Shown in pieces: positions 46,472 through 58,281 of a DNA stretch of 64,000 nt. This stretch comes from Cladorrhinum sp. PSN259 (Eukaryota > Ascomycota > Sordariomycetes > Sordariales > Podosporaceae). The position numbers were made by a program, and so were the translations under genes. The stretch lies in NCBI GenBank assembly GCA_033725935.1, contig MU867089.1, positions 248,001-312,000 on the forward strand, in the 5' to 3' direction. The notes under the pieces are model-generated. The model ran no database searches and was not told where the DNA came from. It saw nothing but the letters and a program-made list of their open reading frames with translations. Position 1 is the stretch's first letter, and every line of letters begins with the position of its first letter.

Positions 46472-48349
46472 GTGATTGGTTGCTGTCGCTGATTGGGCGT
46501 GTGTGTCTGTGTGGGATATGTGTTGTACAAATATTTGATTGTTGGAACAGTTTTGGGATTTGTCACCAGTGGCTTGGGGCGAACCGCTTCTCATCATTTT
46601 TCGATTCCACATCCGGCTGGAGCTTCTTCATTTTTCTTTTCATAAACCCCTGACTGGATTTCGGAACAACCAAAAGGAGGTATTTTCTGGGTTTTCATAT
46701 ACTTGATTTTATTTTATTTTGCTGAAGCGGCTTTTTTGGGTGGATGGTTTTCTCATTTTCTTTTTTTGCTTTCTACATTTTTACATTTTGCTGTCGTTGG
46801 ACACCATACTTTGTTATGACCTCGACACTTTTTTTTTGTTTCATTTTTCTCACCGAAGCATGCACGCACACACGCTTTCTAAAAAAAGATGCATCACGAT
46901 AGAGTTTATGGATCAGAAGGGGAAGGAAAAGGAGGGAAGAAGAAAGAAGGCACAACAAAGCTTTTTTTTTGTCTGTGTATATATAGTTTTGTCTTCTTTT
47001 TTGTCTTCTCTTGGTTTTCTTTTTCTGTCTCTCTCTCTTTTCTATTGGGGCTCTCTTTTTTCAAATGGGGGGAGTCAAGGCGGAAAGGGAGAGGTGGGAA
47101 ACGGAAATGTTTTGGGGGTTGAGGAAAGATACCAGCGAATGAGTTGAAGAATTGAATTGACGACTTGAAGTAACTTTGTTGATTATGAATGCCTGAGTGT
47201 GATTTGGTTATGAGAGCGTCAATTGACACTATAGCACTTGTCAACCCGCACTATAGTCTCCAGACATAACCCCAACCCACGCAAAAAAGCTACATCTACC
47301 GCAGTTGAACAATTGTACCTAACACGCTCAAGCAATAATCAAGATAATGTCAAGCCATCTTAGACAATCACCGAGCAGCCCCCATCTTGATGCGAATTAG
47401 AATTACCACCAACCAAACTTGCTCGATAAATTGTCACATATCTGCAGTAGTAAACACAACTATTATGACCAAGGAACCCGTTATAATACCTTTCCCAATA
47501 AACTTATGTGGTGACATTCGGCATTTTGGGAAGTTTGTTTGTTTCGTTTCATAAAATCCCTGGGGGCCCCTTGATCTTCAACCAGGGTATGGTGGTCTAT
47601 CTCAACTCCCGGACAATCATCAAGATCATGGCCGCTTCGGGTGGCCTTAGCTACGGGTTATGCTTATTTTTCGTCCTCATTTTTTCTACTTAACTTTTGC
47701 CGTGGGCGGTGGTCGTGGTCATGGTAATGGTCTGCATGATGATGGGCTGGCTGTATTCGGAGGGCAGACCTTGGGGCTACAGTACATACCTTTGCGGCAG
47801 CCGGTTTTTTTTTTTTGCCATGGCCGCCGGGCTCTAGGGGGCCAATCCCATTCGTAAAGAAGGCTTCGGGTGGCATATGTGGTTCATACTTACTCCTCCG
47901 AACCTGAACCCCAAACTTGTCGCACCAACCTGTCTGGACTTGCCTGGGATTCGGGAATTCCTTCTCTGCCGGCCGCTTGGAGAAAGCGCAAGGGGAGTGT
48001 GTAGCCTTGTGTTGTACTAAAGTTTTGTCCTTTTGGTGCGGTTGAAAGTTTGGTCACCCTCCCTTCGCCTTTGAAGAGCACGTCATGTTGGGCCCGACTG
48101 GTGGCACAGTACAACAACCCGGAAGACAACACAGGACCTAATTCTGGACCGATCATCCCGAAGGACTGGGTGGATGATATGCATGATCATGTTCAGACTG
48201 ATAAGATTGTAGATCTGGTTGAGTGACAGGTGCTGTCGTACTGCATTGATGGATCGGGGATCTAAAGGGGGGTGGTTGAAACGATGTTGACCACGGAGGA
48301 TCTCACCCCACATCTTACGGCATATGGGGGCAGCAATAATGATCCCCCA

Positions 48350-48411
48350 AGAAACAAGAAACAAGAAACAAGAAACAAGAAACAAGAACAAGAAACACGA
48401 AACATGAAACA
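48350..48411. repeat. AGAAACA heptamer tandem array
   Basis: Nine near-identical 7-bp units: five AGAAACA, one shortened to AGAACA, one more AGAAACA, then CGAAACA and TGAAACA. The last equals the core of the Ste12 pheromone response element. Confidence 0.9.
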
Positions 48412-48594
48412 TTCCGCCTTTCTCCCTCTCCCCTTCGGGCTACAAAGCTAAGGCAAGCATAAGGCTTGGTTGAGATAAGGTATGTAGGTGTTAGGGGGGC
48501 GTTGATGTTGGATTTACTGGAGTGGTGACTGGGGAGAGAAGGGGTGTCTCTACGCCTCAGTCCGCGGCCGCCCCTCCTTCTCGTTCCTGGCCGG

Positions 48595-48790
48595 CTACTT
48601 CTTGACCACCGTCTTACGAACAATGCCGTACTCGTCGGCCTCACGCCTCCGCTTGTTCTCCTTCGCCGTAGCGGTGCCTACGGATGCCCCCTTACATTGC
48701 CATAGCAAAGCCGCGCACGTTGGCGGCGTTGTCTACGGCGGCGCTCGACTCCCAGGGGTGAGCCGATGAGGCGCTGGAAGGCAAGGTCAA
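48595..48790 (-). pseudogene. possible decayed coding fragment
   Basis: On the minus strand, one frame (about 48790-48692) reads like protein (ASSAHPWESSAAVDN, NVRGFAMAM) and then stops. A different frame continues as KENKRRREADEYGIV and RKTVVKK before a TAG at 48597-48595. The change of frame with no usable intron between suggests a frameshifted relic of a gene's 3' end. I do not recognise the family. It could also be chance, or the last exons of an unspliced small gene whose 5' part I cannot see. Confidence 0.3.
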
Positions 48791-48986
48791 GTTGTGGTTT
48801 ACAATGATCATTTCTTATCTTATCGCACATGTGTAAAATTACGACTCAATTGGAGCAATTCTGGGTAATGTCCGTAATCGGCCCTTCCAATCATACCCCA
48901 CCATAAACAATACATCACTCACTCAGGAAACCCCTATTGCGTGTGTGTTGACATCACAGAAGAAACAAAAAGATTACAAATAAAAA

Positions 48987-49826
48987 ATGACAAGATTCCG
49001 CCCTTGTATCGACCTGCACGCCGGCCAGGTAAAACAAATCGTCGGCGGCACCCTCGACAGCACCACCACTTCTCTCCAAACCAACTTTGTCTCCCCTCAC
49101 CCTCCGGCATACTTTTCAAGTCTCTATCGGGATAATGACCTCCTGGGCGCACACGTCATCATGTTGGGGCCGGGGAACCGTGAGGCTGCTCTCGAGTCCC
49201 TGAAGGCCTGGCCGAACCATCTTCAAGTTGGGGGCGGCATTACGGATGCAAATGCAAAGGAGTGGGTCGATGCCGGTGCTGAGAAGGTCATCATAACATC
49301 CTACCTCTTCCCCAACAAGAAGTTCTCCCAAGAGAGACTGGACGCCGTCCTCGCAGCTCTGGGGGGTGACAAGACCAAGCTGGTCATTGATCTCTCGTGC
49401 CGCCGCAAAGGGGAGGACCGGTGGTTCGTTGCCACGGATAAGTGGCAGACCATTACTGACACGGAAGTGAACGAGGGTATGTACAACCCCCTTTTCTACC
49501 GCTCACTCTCACAACTGACTTGGTTCGAAACAACAACAGAAACCATCAAATCACTTGAACCCTACTGCTCTGAATTTCTCATCCACGCAGCAGACAATGA
49601 GGGTCTCCAAAAGGGCATCGACGAGAAGCTCGTTCAGAGGCTGGCAGAGTGGTGCTCTATCCCCGTCACTTATGCGGGGGGCGGTAGGAACCTGGCTGAT
49701 TTGGAGGCAGTCAAGAAGCTGAGCAATGGTAAAGTCGACCTGACTATCGGCAGCGCGCTGGATTGCTTTGGAGGCAGCGGAGTCACCTTGGCTGAATGTG
49801 TTGAATGGAATAGACGGCAAGAATGA
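48987..49826 (+). CDS. HIS6: phosphoribosylformimino-AICAR-phosphate isomerase (HisA/His6)
   Basis: Two exons (48987-49476, 49540-49826) give 258 aa, close to yeast His6. The 63-nt intron has a GTATGT donor and CAG acceptor and no in-frame stop, so the unspliced frame also reads through; removing it restores the conserved VNEETIKSLEPY...EFLIHAADNEG segment. It is a TIM barrel with catalytic Asp9 (CIDLHAGQ) and Asp135 (LVIDLSCR), phosphate-binding loops GGGI (82-85) and AGGGR, and the GKVDLTIGSALD end. The enzyme performs the Amadori rearrangement of ProFAR to PRFAR, the fourth step of histidine synthesis, in the cytosol. Eukaryotic enzymes of this type are diverged from bacterial HisA, and this one follows the fungal pattern. 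Convergent with BUD4. General amino-acid control by CPC1 would be expected but only a near-match site is seen. Confidence 0.95.
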   Translation: MTRFRPCIDLHAGQVKQIVGGTLDSTTTSLQTNFVSPHPPAYFSSLYRDNDLLGAHVIMLGPGNREAALESLKAWPNHLQVGGGITDANAKEWVDAGAEKVIITSYLFPNKKFSQERLDAVLAALGGDKTKLVIDLSCRRKGEDRWFVATDKWQTITDTEVNEGMYNPLFYRSLSQLTWFETTTETIKSLEPYCSEFLIHAADNEGLQKGIDEKLVQRLAEWCSIPVTYAGGGRNLADLEAVKKLSNGKVDLTIGSALDCFGGSGVTLAECVEWNRRQE

Positions 49827-50818
49827 AATATCAAAATGAAAAAGAAAACAAAGTTTTCACAAGTTTTTGATACTTTCTTCCATTTCAATACACTGCTTAA
49901 AAAAAGGATACACAACAACAAAACTGAAAATAACACACACACACTATACACAACAAAACCACTGCCAACAAACTACTACTATCATATCCTATCCCTATCC
50001 CTGTCCTTATCTTTATTCCCAATTCTTATCCTGCTCCCCATCCCCCTTGCTCCCTTTCCGATTTTATCTTTCCCCTCTAAACCAACGACAAACCACGCTC
50101 GCTTGCCATGGTAACCCTCCGTGCCTAACCCGGCATCACCACCACCATTGATAGTCCTTTCCTTTCGTCCCTTCAAGTTGGATTACTAAAACCCCCGAAA
50201 TAACAAAATACCAGCGACTTTTTTTTCTTTCAGTTTTTCGGTGTGGGTTCCACCTTAAGAAAAGGACGAAAAACCACTACCACAAAAATGAAATCGAATC
50301 GATAGACAGAAGTGAACACAAAAAAAGAGAATCAAATAACAGGGAAAAAAAAGTATTGAAAGTAGTAAAAAGAATATCTCAGATATACAATGAAAAAAAA
50401 AAAAAAAAAAAGAACAAAAGCAGGCTTCGTGTTGCTTGCTTGCCGGTGGCGCTGTGCTGAGCTGAAGAAAATAGTAAGAAGACATGCGTGCCATTCTGTG
50501 CAAGTGTGCATATATCTCTCCCTTCCCAACTTCTGGGGTATCATCGGAAAGAAAGAAAGAGAGATACGTTGGAAGAAGAGAGAGATTTCGAGTCGAGAGT
50601 ATGATATGAGGTAAAGGAAACAGTGTTGTGTGCGTATAGCCACGTCCGTCGATGCCATTCCATCCAACAAACTGCCCAACAACCAAGCGAAGAAGAAAGA
50701 AAAAAGCCCCCAACATCATGATGCTGCTTCCTCATAAATGATTGCTAACGAGTTCGTACTTCATCAACAGAAAGAAGAAGCTGGTACGCCGAAACAAAAA
50801 GAGAAGTCATTTCATGCC
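49827..50818. other. convergent 3' region of HIS6 and BUD4
   Basis: 992 bp between facing stop codons. AT-rich and low-complexity, with long A-runs (around 50389-50410) and pyrimidine stretches. It is 3' UTR for both genes. No further gene seen. Confidence 0.6.
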
Positions 50819-53800
50819 TTACTGGAATGAACTCTTAGTCCTCGAGTGCACCCTCCTTCCCCCTCCTTCCGCAGCAGCTGCCCTCTTCTTGATTGTCTCC
50901 TCCCTCTTCAACACCAACTCGCACCACTTGCTCTTCATCTTCGATCCTCCGTCATCCGCCAATGAGGCCGAATCCGCACCCGGAGGAGTATCACGCCCAA
51001 TAATCTCGCCCAAAACTCTCATCCATCCTTCCTTATCCTCTGCCGTATCAGCGTAAAAGTCAATCAACTCCCCGTTGTTGAAGCGAATCCGGAACCCTTC
51101 CTCAACAAACATGTAACCCTCCTCATCCTCAGCAAAAGCTGATCTCCTCCTCTTGCCACCCTTGCCCAAAATCTCCTTCTCCATCAGCGCCCTCCGATCA
51201 TCGATCAGCCTCTTGGCATTAGCCAAGTTGATGGTAGCCCTTGGCTGCCTTGTAGCCTCGTGATATGCCGTAAGTTTGGCACCCACAAGCTTGAAGTACC
51301 TCCTTCTCCAGTAAGGACAATCTCCGCCTTGCTGGCTAAGGTGACCCTCCCAGCACCTCGCCAACCGCTCCTCGGCAGCTTTCATCTCCCTGATGCAAGA
51401 ATTCATACTCTTGGGCATATCCTCGTCCGTCGCACCCTTAGGCCGAGGCACGAAAAGAAGCTGCAGTTCCAGCTTGCCAATCTTATAGGGGGCCCTCCTG
51501 ACAACACTACCAGCCATGTTCCCGCGCTTGCTCTTGACGCTCGACGCGAATCCGGCATCCTCCAATGCCCACTCGTTGAAGGCAGCAACGTCAACAGTGT
51601 ACGGCCGACCAAAGCACCGAGTCTCGTGCTCCTTGAGGCAGACATACGCCCTGGCGAAGCTGCCATCATCGGCAGCGAGAGGGCTCAAGAGGTCCCAGGC
51701 GGTAGGTTGAGTCTTCATCTGTCTGGCTTGAGCTTCCCGCTGCGCAGCGAGACGCTCCTCCTCTTCCTGCTGCCTCTGGCGCGCCTCCATCTCCTTGCGC
51801 TTCTTGGGCGACGCGAACACTCGGCTAAATGTTGACGTCTTTTGCTTGGTTAGCTTAGTAGGTGCTGGGGCGATAGCCTTCTTGACTGGGGCAGGCTTCT
51901 CCAACTTGACGTTGAGGGTGAGCTGAAACTCGAGGTCGTTTGGAACAACGAGCTCGAATTCCTGACCGATGGGCGCGTTGCGGGCGAGCTCGAGCCAAGC
52001 TGTTGTTACGCAGTGAACACCGTTGTCAAGAGTAAGGCTGAACCAGGTGCGTTCGTTCTTGGGGATTGGCAAGTCAAGGTCCTTGACTCCCATCACTTTA
52101 ACAAAGAGTCGGCCTCGCTCACCACTGTCCTCACCGGTTGAGTGCTCGGCAGCGAGATCTTCCTCCGTCGAGGTCGCAGGAGCAGCATTACTCTCCTGGC
52201 CGGGAAGAGGAGGCGCGGGGCCGCCGGGTCCAAGCATGCTGAGCTTCTTCTTGCTGCGCTTCCTGATCGGCTGACCATTCCATGGCTCAACCGTCCATGA
52301 CTGGGGACGGGCCCCCTTCGTTGGTGAGTTACCGGCTGACCGGGCACGGAAGTCCTCGGTCTCTTTGTCGCTGGCAGCAACAAGCTTGGTATTCTGGCGC
52401 ATAAGGTAACCGCGCTGTTTCCGAGGAGATATGTTAGCATGATCGATAATATCAGTAGTCTCTGCATGGGTTATTCTAGCATCTATGAAAGGGTCTTCGG
52501 AGAGTAAGGGGCTGTCTGAAAAACGAAGGGAGGGTAAAGAAAGTTGGCTAAACGCAACCTTTTGAGCTTCAATAACTCGGTCAAAATCCTTGTCAAGGCT
52601 GAGGCCGAGGTCAAGATCCAGGGTCAAGCTACGCTTCTTGAAGCTTGGATGGCGTTCGAGGTAATGGTCGACAGGAAGCGGAGGAACTGGCTCGGCATCC
52701 ATGTCGCGGGAAAGGCGGTTGGAACTACGATCTGGAATGGGAGGAATTTCACGGCTGACATGACGGCGGGCCTCGCGCATTGTTTGAAGATCGGCAGGCG
52801 TGGCGGAGGGTCTTGTCTTTAGCTTGGATCCAGATGCAGACTTGATGGTTGCAAGCTGCTCTGGAATGGCAGGCGAGTTTCTTGCCTCCTCAAGATCGCT
52901 GTCCATCATGGGGTGGTGAATTACCGACTCTGGGGTACCCGGGTCCTCATCATAGTCATCCACATCATCGTCAGGTTCTCCCCAACCTGAGCCGTCATAT
53001 TCGGGTTTCGTGAGCGATCTTACAAGCTTCTGCTCAGGAGTCAGGGGCCGGTCGTGATTCTCACTGGCATCATCATGTTCTTGGTCAAGAGGAGACGGAG
53101 ATTTGGACTTCTCAGGCTCGGCAACTGGTTCCGTGGGCTCCTCCGACTTGGCGAGCATGAACTCCTCAATTCCTCGGGAGAACTCATTGACTCTTTGTTC
53201 CTTTGACTCCTTTGGCTGATCGGCTTGCTTCTCCATCTCAGAATCCTGCTTCGCCTGGTTAGGGAACGTCATCTGAACAGGAGAGGATGCTCTGGGGGTA
53301 AGAATCTGATCCTCTTCCGGTTCGTGAGCTCCAGCCTTGGGAAGCTCAGGTTCTTCAGAATATTGGCTGTCATCGTCCTCGTCATCGTCATCGTCGAGGC
53401 GACTATGCTCATCCTCACTGAACTCATCCGTAGTCTCAGACTGCTGATAGATGTCTGGGATATAAAGATCGTAACCCTTCTCATAATCACGGTTGATGAT
53501 GACGCTTCCACTGTCGCTTTCACTGTCACTGTCATCGAGGATGGAATCCTCGATCGTCGGAATGGCGACATCGGGATCGTGCAAGACAGCCGCAGGCGAC
53601 AAGTCGGGGATGGGCGAAGAAAAGTGATAACCGTCAGACTCCCGGTCAAACAGTGCCTTATTTCCGTTGACCCGGCGGAGAATAGACTCGCGCGAGATGC
53701 GAGGAGGTAGTTGATACTCCTCAAGACCCGACAACTCGCCAACGTTGTCGTGCTCCTCTCCCTCGTCATCTGTCACAGGCTGAGAACCCGGGCTCTTGGC

Positions 53801-55177
53801 CGCATCGTGATCAGGCGTCTGACTCCCACGAGCACCAGCGCGTCTCATGCGACGCTCGCGCTGTTGTTCGGCTGCCGATTTACCATCATCTGAAAGCATC
53901 ATCAGCTTTAGACGCTCCTCAAGAGACATCTTGCTGCTTCCAAGATTATGAAGATCCATTTTCGACGAAGACCCGGGCGGTGGGTTGGGCAAGCTGCGAT
54001 GGGTTCCGAAATGTTCAGCCGTGTTGGACGAAGTCGAGTGGTTCCTTGAATGCTGACCGCCTGCGCCAGGTAGTGGTGGGAGTGGTCGGCTCTCCCCGTT
54101 TGAAGCGGATGAGTCAGTGCGGTTGCGGAACACATTGGGGGGAGGTGCTAAGTCGTCAGGCATAGAGCTCTGGTCAAAGGGGTCGTCATGGTTGGTTTGT
54201 CTCCAGTCATCAGGGCCAACAACAGGAGTCTTATCCGTGTCTTCGAGTTCTGCATCAAAGCTGTCGTCCTCATTCCCATGTCCGTGCACCATATAATGAT
54301 CGTCGTCGTATTCCTCGCTAGAATCGTAGCTGCCCTCCCTGGAATTGCTACCAATCGATGAGAGATCTGGAGTTGCCATTTCGTACTCGTTGACCTGAGG
54401 AGGTGCAGCGTCAAAAGTGACACTCTTGGCATGTCGGTGAAGCGATTTGCCCTCTGGAAGGGTGCGTTCATCACCAGAAACATCTGACCATGTCCCGGTC
54501 TCGGGATCAAAGCTGCTCTTGAAACGATTCGATGATAATGAGGATTTGAGGGGCGATGCTTGGTCCTTACTCGGTGTGGGCGGTCGACCTGCCATAATAG
54601 TGGAAATCGGAGGAGGAGGCGGCAGCATGATCTTGCTCGGGCTCAGAATCGGAATGCTAGTCATACTCTGGCTTTTTGCGTGGCCCATTGGTCGGCCGGT
54701 ACCACCAAAGGCGTTCGGCTGTATCTTGGATAGAGGGCGCTCAACATGTGGTACCTCGGCTGGATCGTATTCTCCCTTCTTCTCAAGCGCGCGAATGTTG
54801 CTGTTCTTGACACGGGAGGCCTTTTGCAGGCGCTCGATCGAGGATCGTCGGGTAGGTGATGCGCCGAAGCTGTTCTCCGAGTTGAAGCTGCGGTTCTGCC
54901 AGAACATACGCGGCGATGTAGGGTTATTATTAATATCAAGGGGCGACGACTGGAACGGAGACGAGTCGGTTTGGACAGTCGGCTTCTGGGACACGGTGTC
55001 AGTTGGCGCCAATGTACAGCATGGCCATCATTGGCATGCATCGTGTCTCATCAGTCTCACCTGATTGACCTGATTCCAGCTGGGCGAGTTGCGGCGGTGC
55101 TCGCCGGGAGATATCTCGGACAGCGGCCGAGGGGGATTCGGGAGGCTCCCATTCGAGGCCTTCTCTGGCGACGACAT
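50819..55177 (-). CDS. BUD4: BUD4/anillin-like septin-associated protein with PH domain
   Basis: Two exons (55177-55061, 54985-50819) with a 75-nt intron (GTGAGA...CAG, CTGACA branch) encode 1427 aa. The short first exon supplies 39 residues, including RPLSEISPGEHRR and NSPSWNQ, a Ser-Pro-type motif I recognise from filamentous fungal Bud4. About the first 990 residues are acidic, Ser-rich and disordered. An anillin-homology/C2-like region covers about 996-1220 (RGRLFVKVMGVKDLDL, ELVVPNDLEFQLTL, KIGKLELQLLFVPR), broken by a charged coiled coil (1100-1130). A PH domain follows at about 1251-1370 (YWRRRYFKLVGAKLTAYHE ... FRIRFNNGELIDFY). Bud4 organises septins and recruits Rho4/Bud3-type factors to mark septation sites in hyphae. 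Length and domain order fit the family. Convergent with HIS6. Confidence 0.92.
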
Positions 55178-56657
55178 GGTGCTGCTCTTGGACAGGCGCA
55201 ATGGGGCAACCTGGTGAGACGGTTCGGCATGTTAGAGAAGCCATTCGCGCATCAAAAAAAAACCTCACGATGCGATATGCGGGGTGTGGTTTCGCGCATC
55301 CCAAGATTCGACGTACCGGATCCTCTGATGTCATGCTCTAGCTCTAACAAGACAACTGATTCTCTGTTGACAATACCGAAATTGAGGCAATTTACGCTGG
55401 CGCAGTCGATGTTTACTATTTGGTGGTCATCACCGGTCGCTCCAAATGGTGATGGGAAACGAGAAGGAGCGGCGCGAGATGTCGTTGCGGATGGATTCAC
55501 AGGTCGTCGCAATCGCAATCAAAATCGAGATTCGTTGCGCAAATGTCGGGGGTATCGTAAAGGCGGTCAGGTGCTGATTTGAAAATTGTGTTTTGCTGGT
55601 GACGATGCTGCAAAACCACAGATAATAGAGAAGAAAAAAAAGAATCCAAATATGGCTATATCGCACGCCGATAACAACAATGTAAAATGAGGGACTGGGT
55701 GGGAAGACGAGTGACGAGAACAGCAGGGTTGTTGGAATGCAATGCAGCAGCAGCGCAGCACCCGTTTGTTGCCGGCGCTTGGTGCGTGGTGTTTAAGGAA
55801 GGCGCTCCAACTTCGACCGATGCTCCTCAACGGCTGCCGTGATTGGCCCAATTTGGTAAACAGCCAGTCGTGACCCCTCGCTCGTGTGCTTGACGCGTTG
55901 CTGGGGAAACCCCACAGTGGAGCACTACTGCAGCTTTCCAGCTTGGGTGAAACTCGATTCGACCAGGACTGACGGGGGCTCCCTGTCCAAGGTTATTGCC
56001 AAGAAGTTGCTCAGCCTTGGTTGTGTCCTCTGTAACAGCCAATCACCGAACCCCGGGAGCTATTTTGCTGCCAACTTCCTCCCTTACCTGCAGGACACCT
56101 GCATCCTCAAACGAGCGGCACAACATTCGCTTTTGCTGCGGTTTTGATGGTCATCTGCAGCTGATGCAGAGTTGCAGACCCAAAAAAAAACATCCAATGC
56201 ATCTCTTCGCCGACCAGGCAACAACCGCTCCCTTGCATCTGGTGGTACTCTAATAATGTCAATATTTTGATCGCGTTTGAGGGAAAGCAACACACGTTGT
56301 GAAAAGATTCGATGAAAATGAAATTTGGTTTTATTCAAGTTGGGGGGTTTTTTTTCTTCAAAACTAGCGACTCCCTGGAATGCGCTCCGTCTCAAAAGAT
56401 CTCGGGTCCTAGGCACTCAAGTAATCTAACAATGGGTCCCGAAACCCACTATCCATCTCGGGTATAAGGGGGCTGGGTCTAGTGTAGGAGTTCTGGATAC
56501 TTCCACCAAAGGAAAATCCACCCTTCTCAAAATCAAGATTGGTAACGCGACAATGGATGCAGTGAGACATCATATCTCAGTAGTCTCATGCTGTGTCTCC
56601 AACAACGCCATCTTTCCATCCAGATACGATAAAACCAACTCACACAAACACAAACCC
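55178..56657. other. intergenic region between BUD4 and NDI1
   Basis: 1.48 kb holding the BUD4 promoter and leader and the NDI1 3' UTR. No supportable gene was seen. Confidence 0.55.
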
Positions 56658-58281
56658 CTAAAACCGCGAAATACCCCGCCCAAAAATCCATGAGGTCATC
56701 CAGTAAATCGGCACCAGGGCCTTGTTCCTCCAACTCATCGCCTTGGTCAAGTAAGCACCCCGCCAAACAATCCAGGCCATCCATCCCTTCAACTCGTCTG
56801 CTTTACTTTGGTGAATTGCCTTCCAACCACCCAGATAAGTTAATGTTCCCCAGTTTTTGAACTTGAACGCCTCTTCCTTCTTCCCCGCTTCCTTCTTTCC
56901 ATGGGTGTCGGCCATGCCGTTCAATTGCTTAGCCAAAAATATGGCCTGCTGGTCCGCAACCTGGGCCGTCTTCGGCAAGGGGTCGTCCTCAATAACGGCG
57001 CAATCGCCAATAACGAACACATCGTCCATAACTCCCTTTTCATCGTCGGCCGTGGCCGTCTGTGCCCTAAGCTGACGGTCGGTCATGAGTCCGCCAGTAC
57101 GTCGATCAACCACTAGGTGGCGCGTCGTGAATGGTTCTCCCGTCTTGGGGTTGCGCGACCCATTCGGGAAGATGGTGTGCGATTTTGAAGCAATTTTGGA
57201 GATGAGCGGGTTAGCCATGAGACCAGTGCTCCAGACCACCAAGCCGGCGCCGACTTCCTCGTCTCCGCATTCCTTGATCTTGAGGCTGATTCCGCCGTGT
57301 CGCTGGCCAAGATGACCGTCCGCTAGGCGAATGCGCTGGAGATGATGCTGCGTCTTGACTTGGATGCCTTGCCGGCCAAAATGCTCCATAGCGTACGATG
57401 CGAGGGCTTGATCGAACATAGGTAGGACTTTGGGTGCTACGTCGTAGACAGTGATCCTGACGAACGGGAGGAGGTCAGGGTATATTTTGGCGAGGTCATC
57501 GTTGATTAGATCGTGCAGTTCGGCTGCCCATTCGATGCCGGTAGGTCCGCCGCCGACGACGGCGAAGTGGAGGAGGGCACGCTTGTCATCATCTGTGAGG
57601 TGGTCTGTACCTCTAGGGTAGGAACACTGTTCGAACAGAGAAAGAACTCTGAGACGGATACGCCGGGCATCGCCGATATCACGGAGAAAGTGGGCGTGTT
57701 CTCTGACGCCCTCGATGCCGAAGGTCTGGGAATAAGCGCCACAGGCGATGACAAGCTTGTCATATGGGATGTCGATGATATCTCCCTTGGCCTTTACTGT
57801 GATTTGGCCACCTGGCGGTGGTACCACGGTTTTTGAGGCTGCTTCCTCGGCGGCATTTGTTTCTACCTGGATGCTTTTGTGGTTGAAGTCAATGTCATCA
57901 GCCCATCCTTGAATGAAGCCGGTCTTGCCAGGTAGGCGGCGGATGGGTTCCAAAACTGTGCGGAATTCAAGTGTGCCGACTGAGGTTGAGGCCAGCAAGG
58001 GAGTAAAGACGAAGTATGGACGAGGCGAGACAACAATACGTTCGTATTTTTCTGGATCGAGAGTGCGTGCTAGTGAGTAACCTGCCCATCCAGACCCTAA
58101 TATCACCACTCTTTCTTTTGTTTGGCCATTTTCTGGAAAAATATGTCAGTCTTGAGCTAGCTGGTTTATGGTGCTTGAGGGGCATACTTTTGGGCAAGCT
58201 AAAATCCCTCGAGAGGATGAGAGATCTGAAAGGGGATTTGATGACCCCGCGAGCGGGTATCCTCGTCAAAGCAAACGACAT
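56658..58281 (-). CDS. NDI1: alternative (type II) NADH:ubiquinone oxidoreductase, internal NDI1 type
   Basis: Two exons (58281-58188, 58132-56658) with a 55-nt GTATGC...CAG intron encode 522 aa. Exon 1 provides an Arg-rich, acid-free start (MSFALTRIPARGVIKSPFRS), a convincing mitochondrial presequence. The FAD fold GSGWAG is at 44-49, the NADH fold GGGPTG at 225-230, and VIGDCAV marks the second FAD contact. The C-terminal amphipathic stretch (LVPIYWMTSWIFGRGISRF) is the usual membrane anchor. There is no EF-hand insertion, which separates it from the calcium-dependent external NDE1 type and supports an internal, matrix-facing enzyme. An acidic residue ends the second beta strand (VYDVAP), consistent with NADH rather than NADPH. 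It passes electrons from NADH to ubiquinone without proton pumping. Confidence 0.93.

Larger units (their letters stand above)
46472..48986. other. intergenic region between STE12 and HIS6
   Basis: 2.5 kb with no intact gene seen. The first 700 bp is T-rich and probably the STE12 3' UTR. It holds a heptamer tandem (48350-48411) and a short minus-strand stretch that reads like decayed coding sequence (48595-48790). Near the HIS6 end there is cgactcaatt (about 48842), one base off the TGACTCA site of the amino-acid-starvation activator CPC1/Gcn4; that match is weak. Confidence 0.5.

Noticed and set aside
50930..51060. Possible second gene at the 3' end of BUD4
   Set aside because: The frame is continuous with the BUD4 PH domain and C-terminal tail; no separate start or splice site is needed.
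53381..53560. GA/TC-rich, repeat-like tract
   Set aside because: It is coding sequence for the acidic Asp/Glu/Ser runs of BUD4, not an independent repeat.
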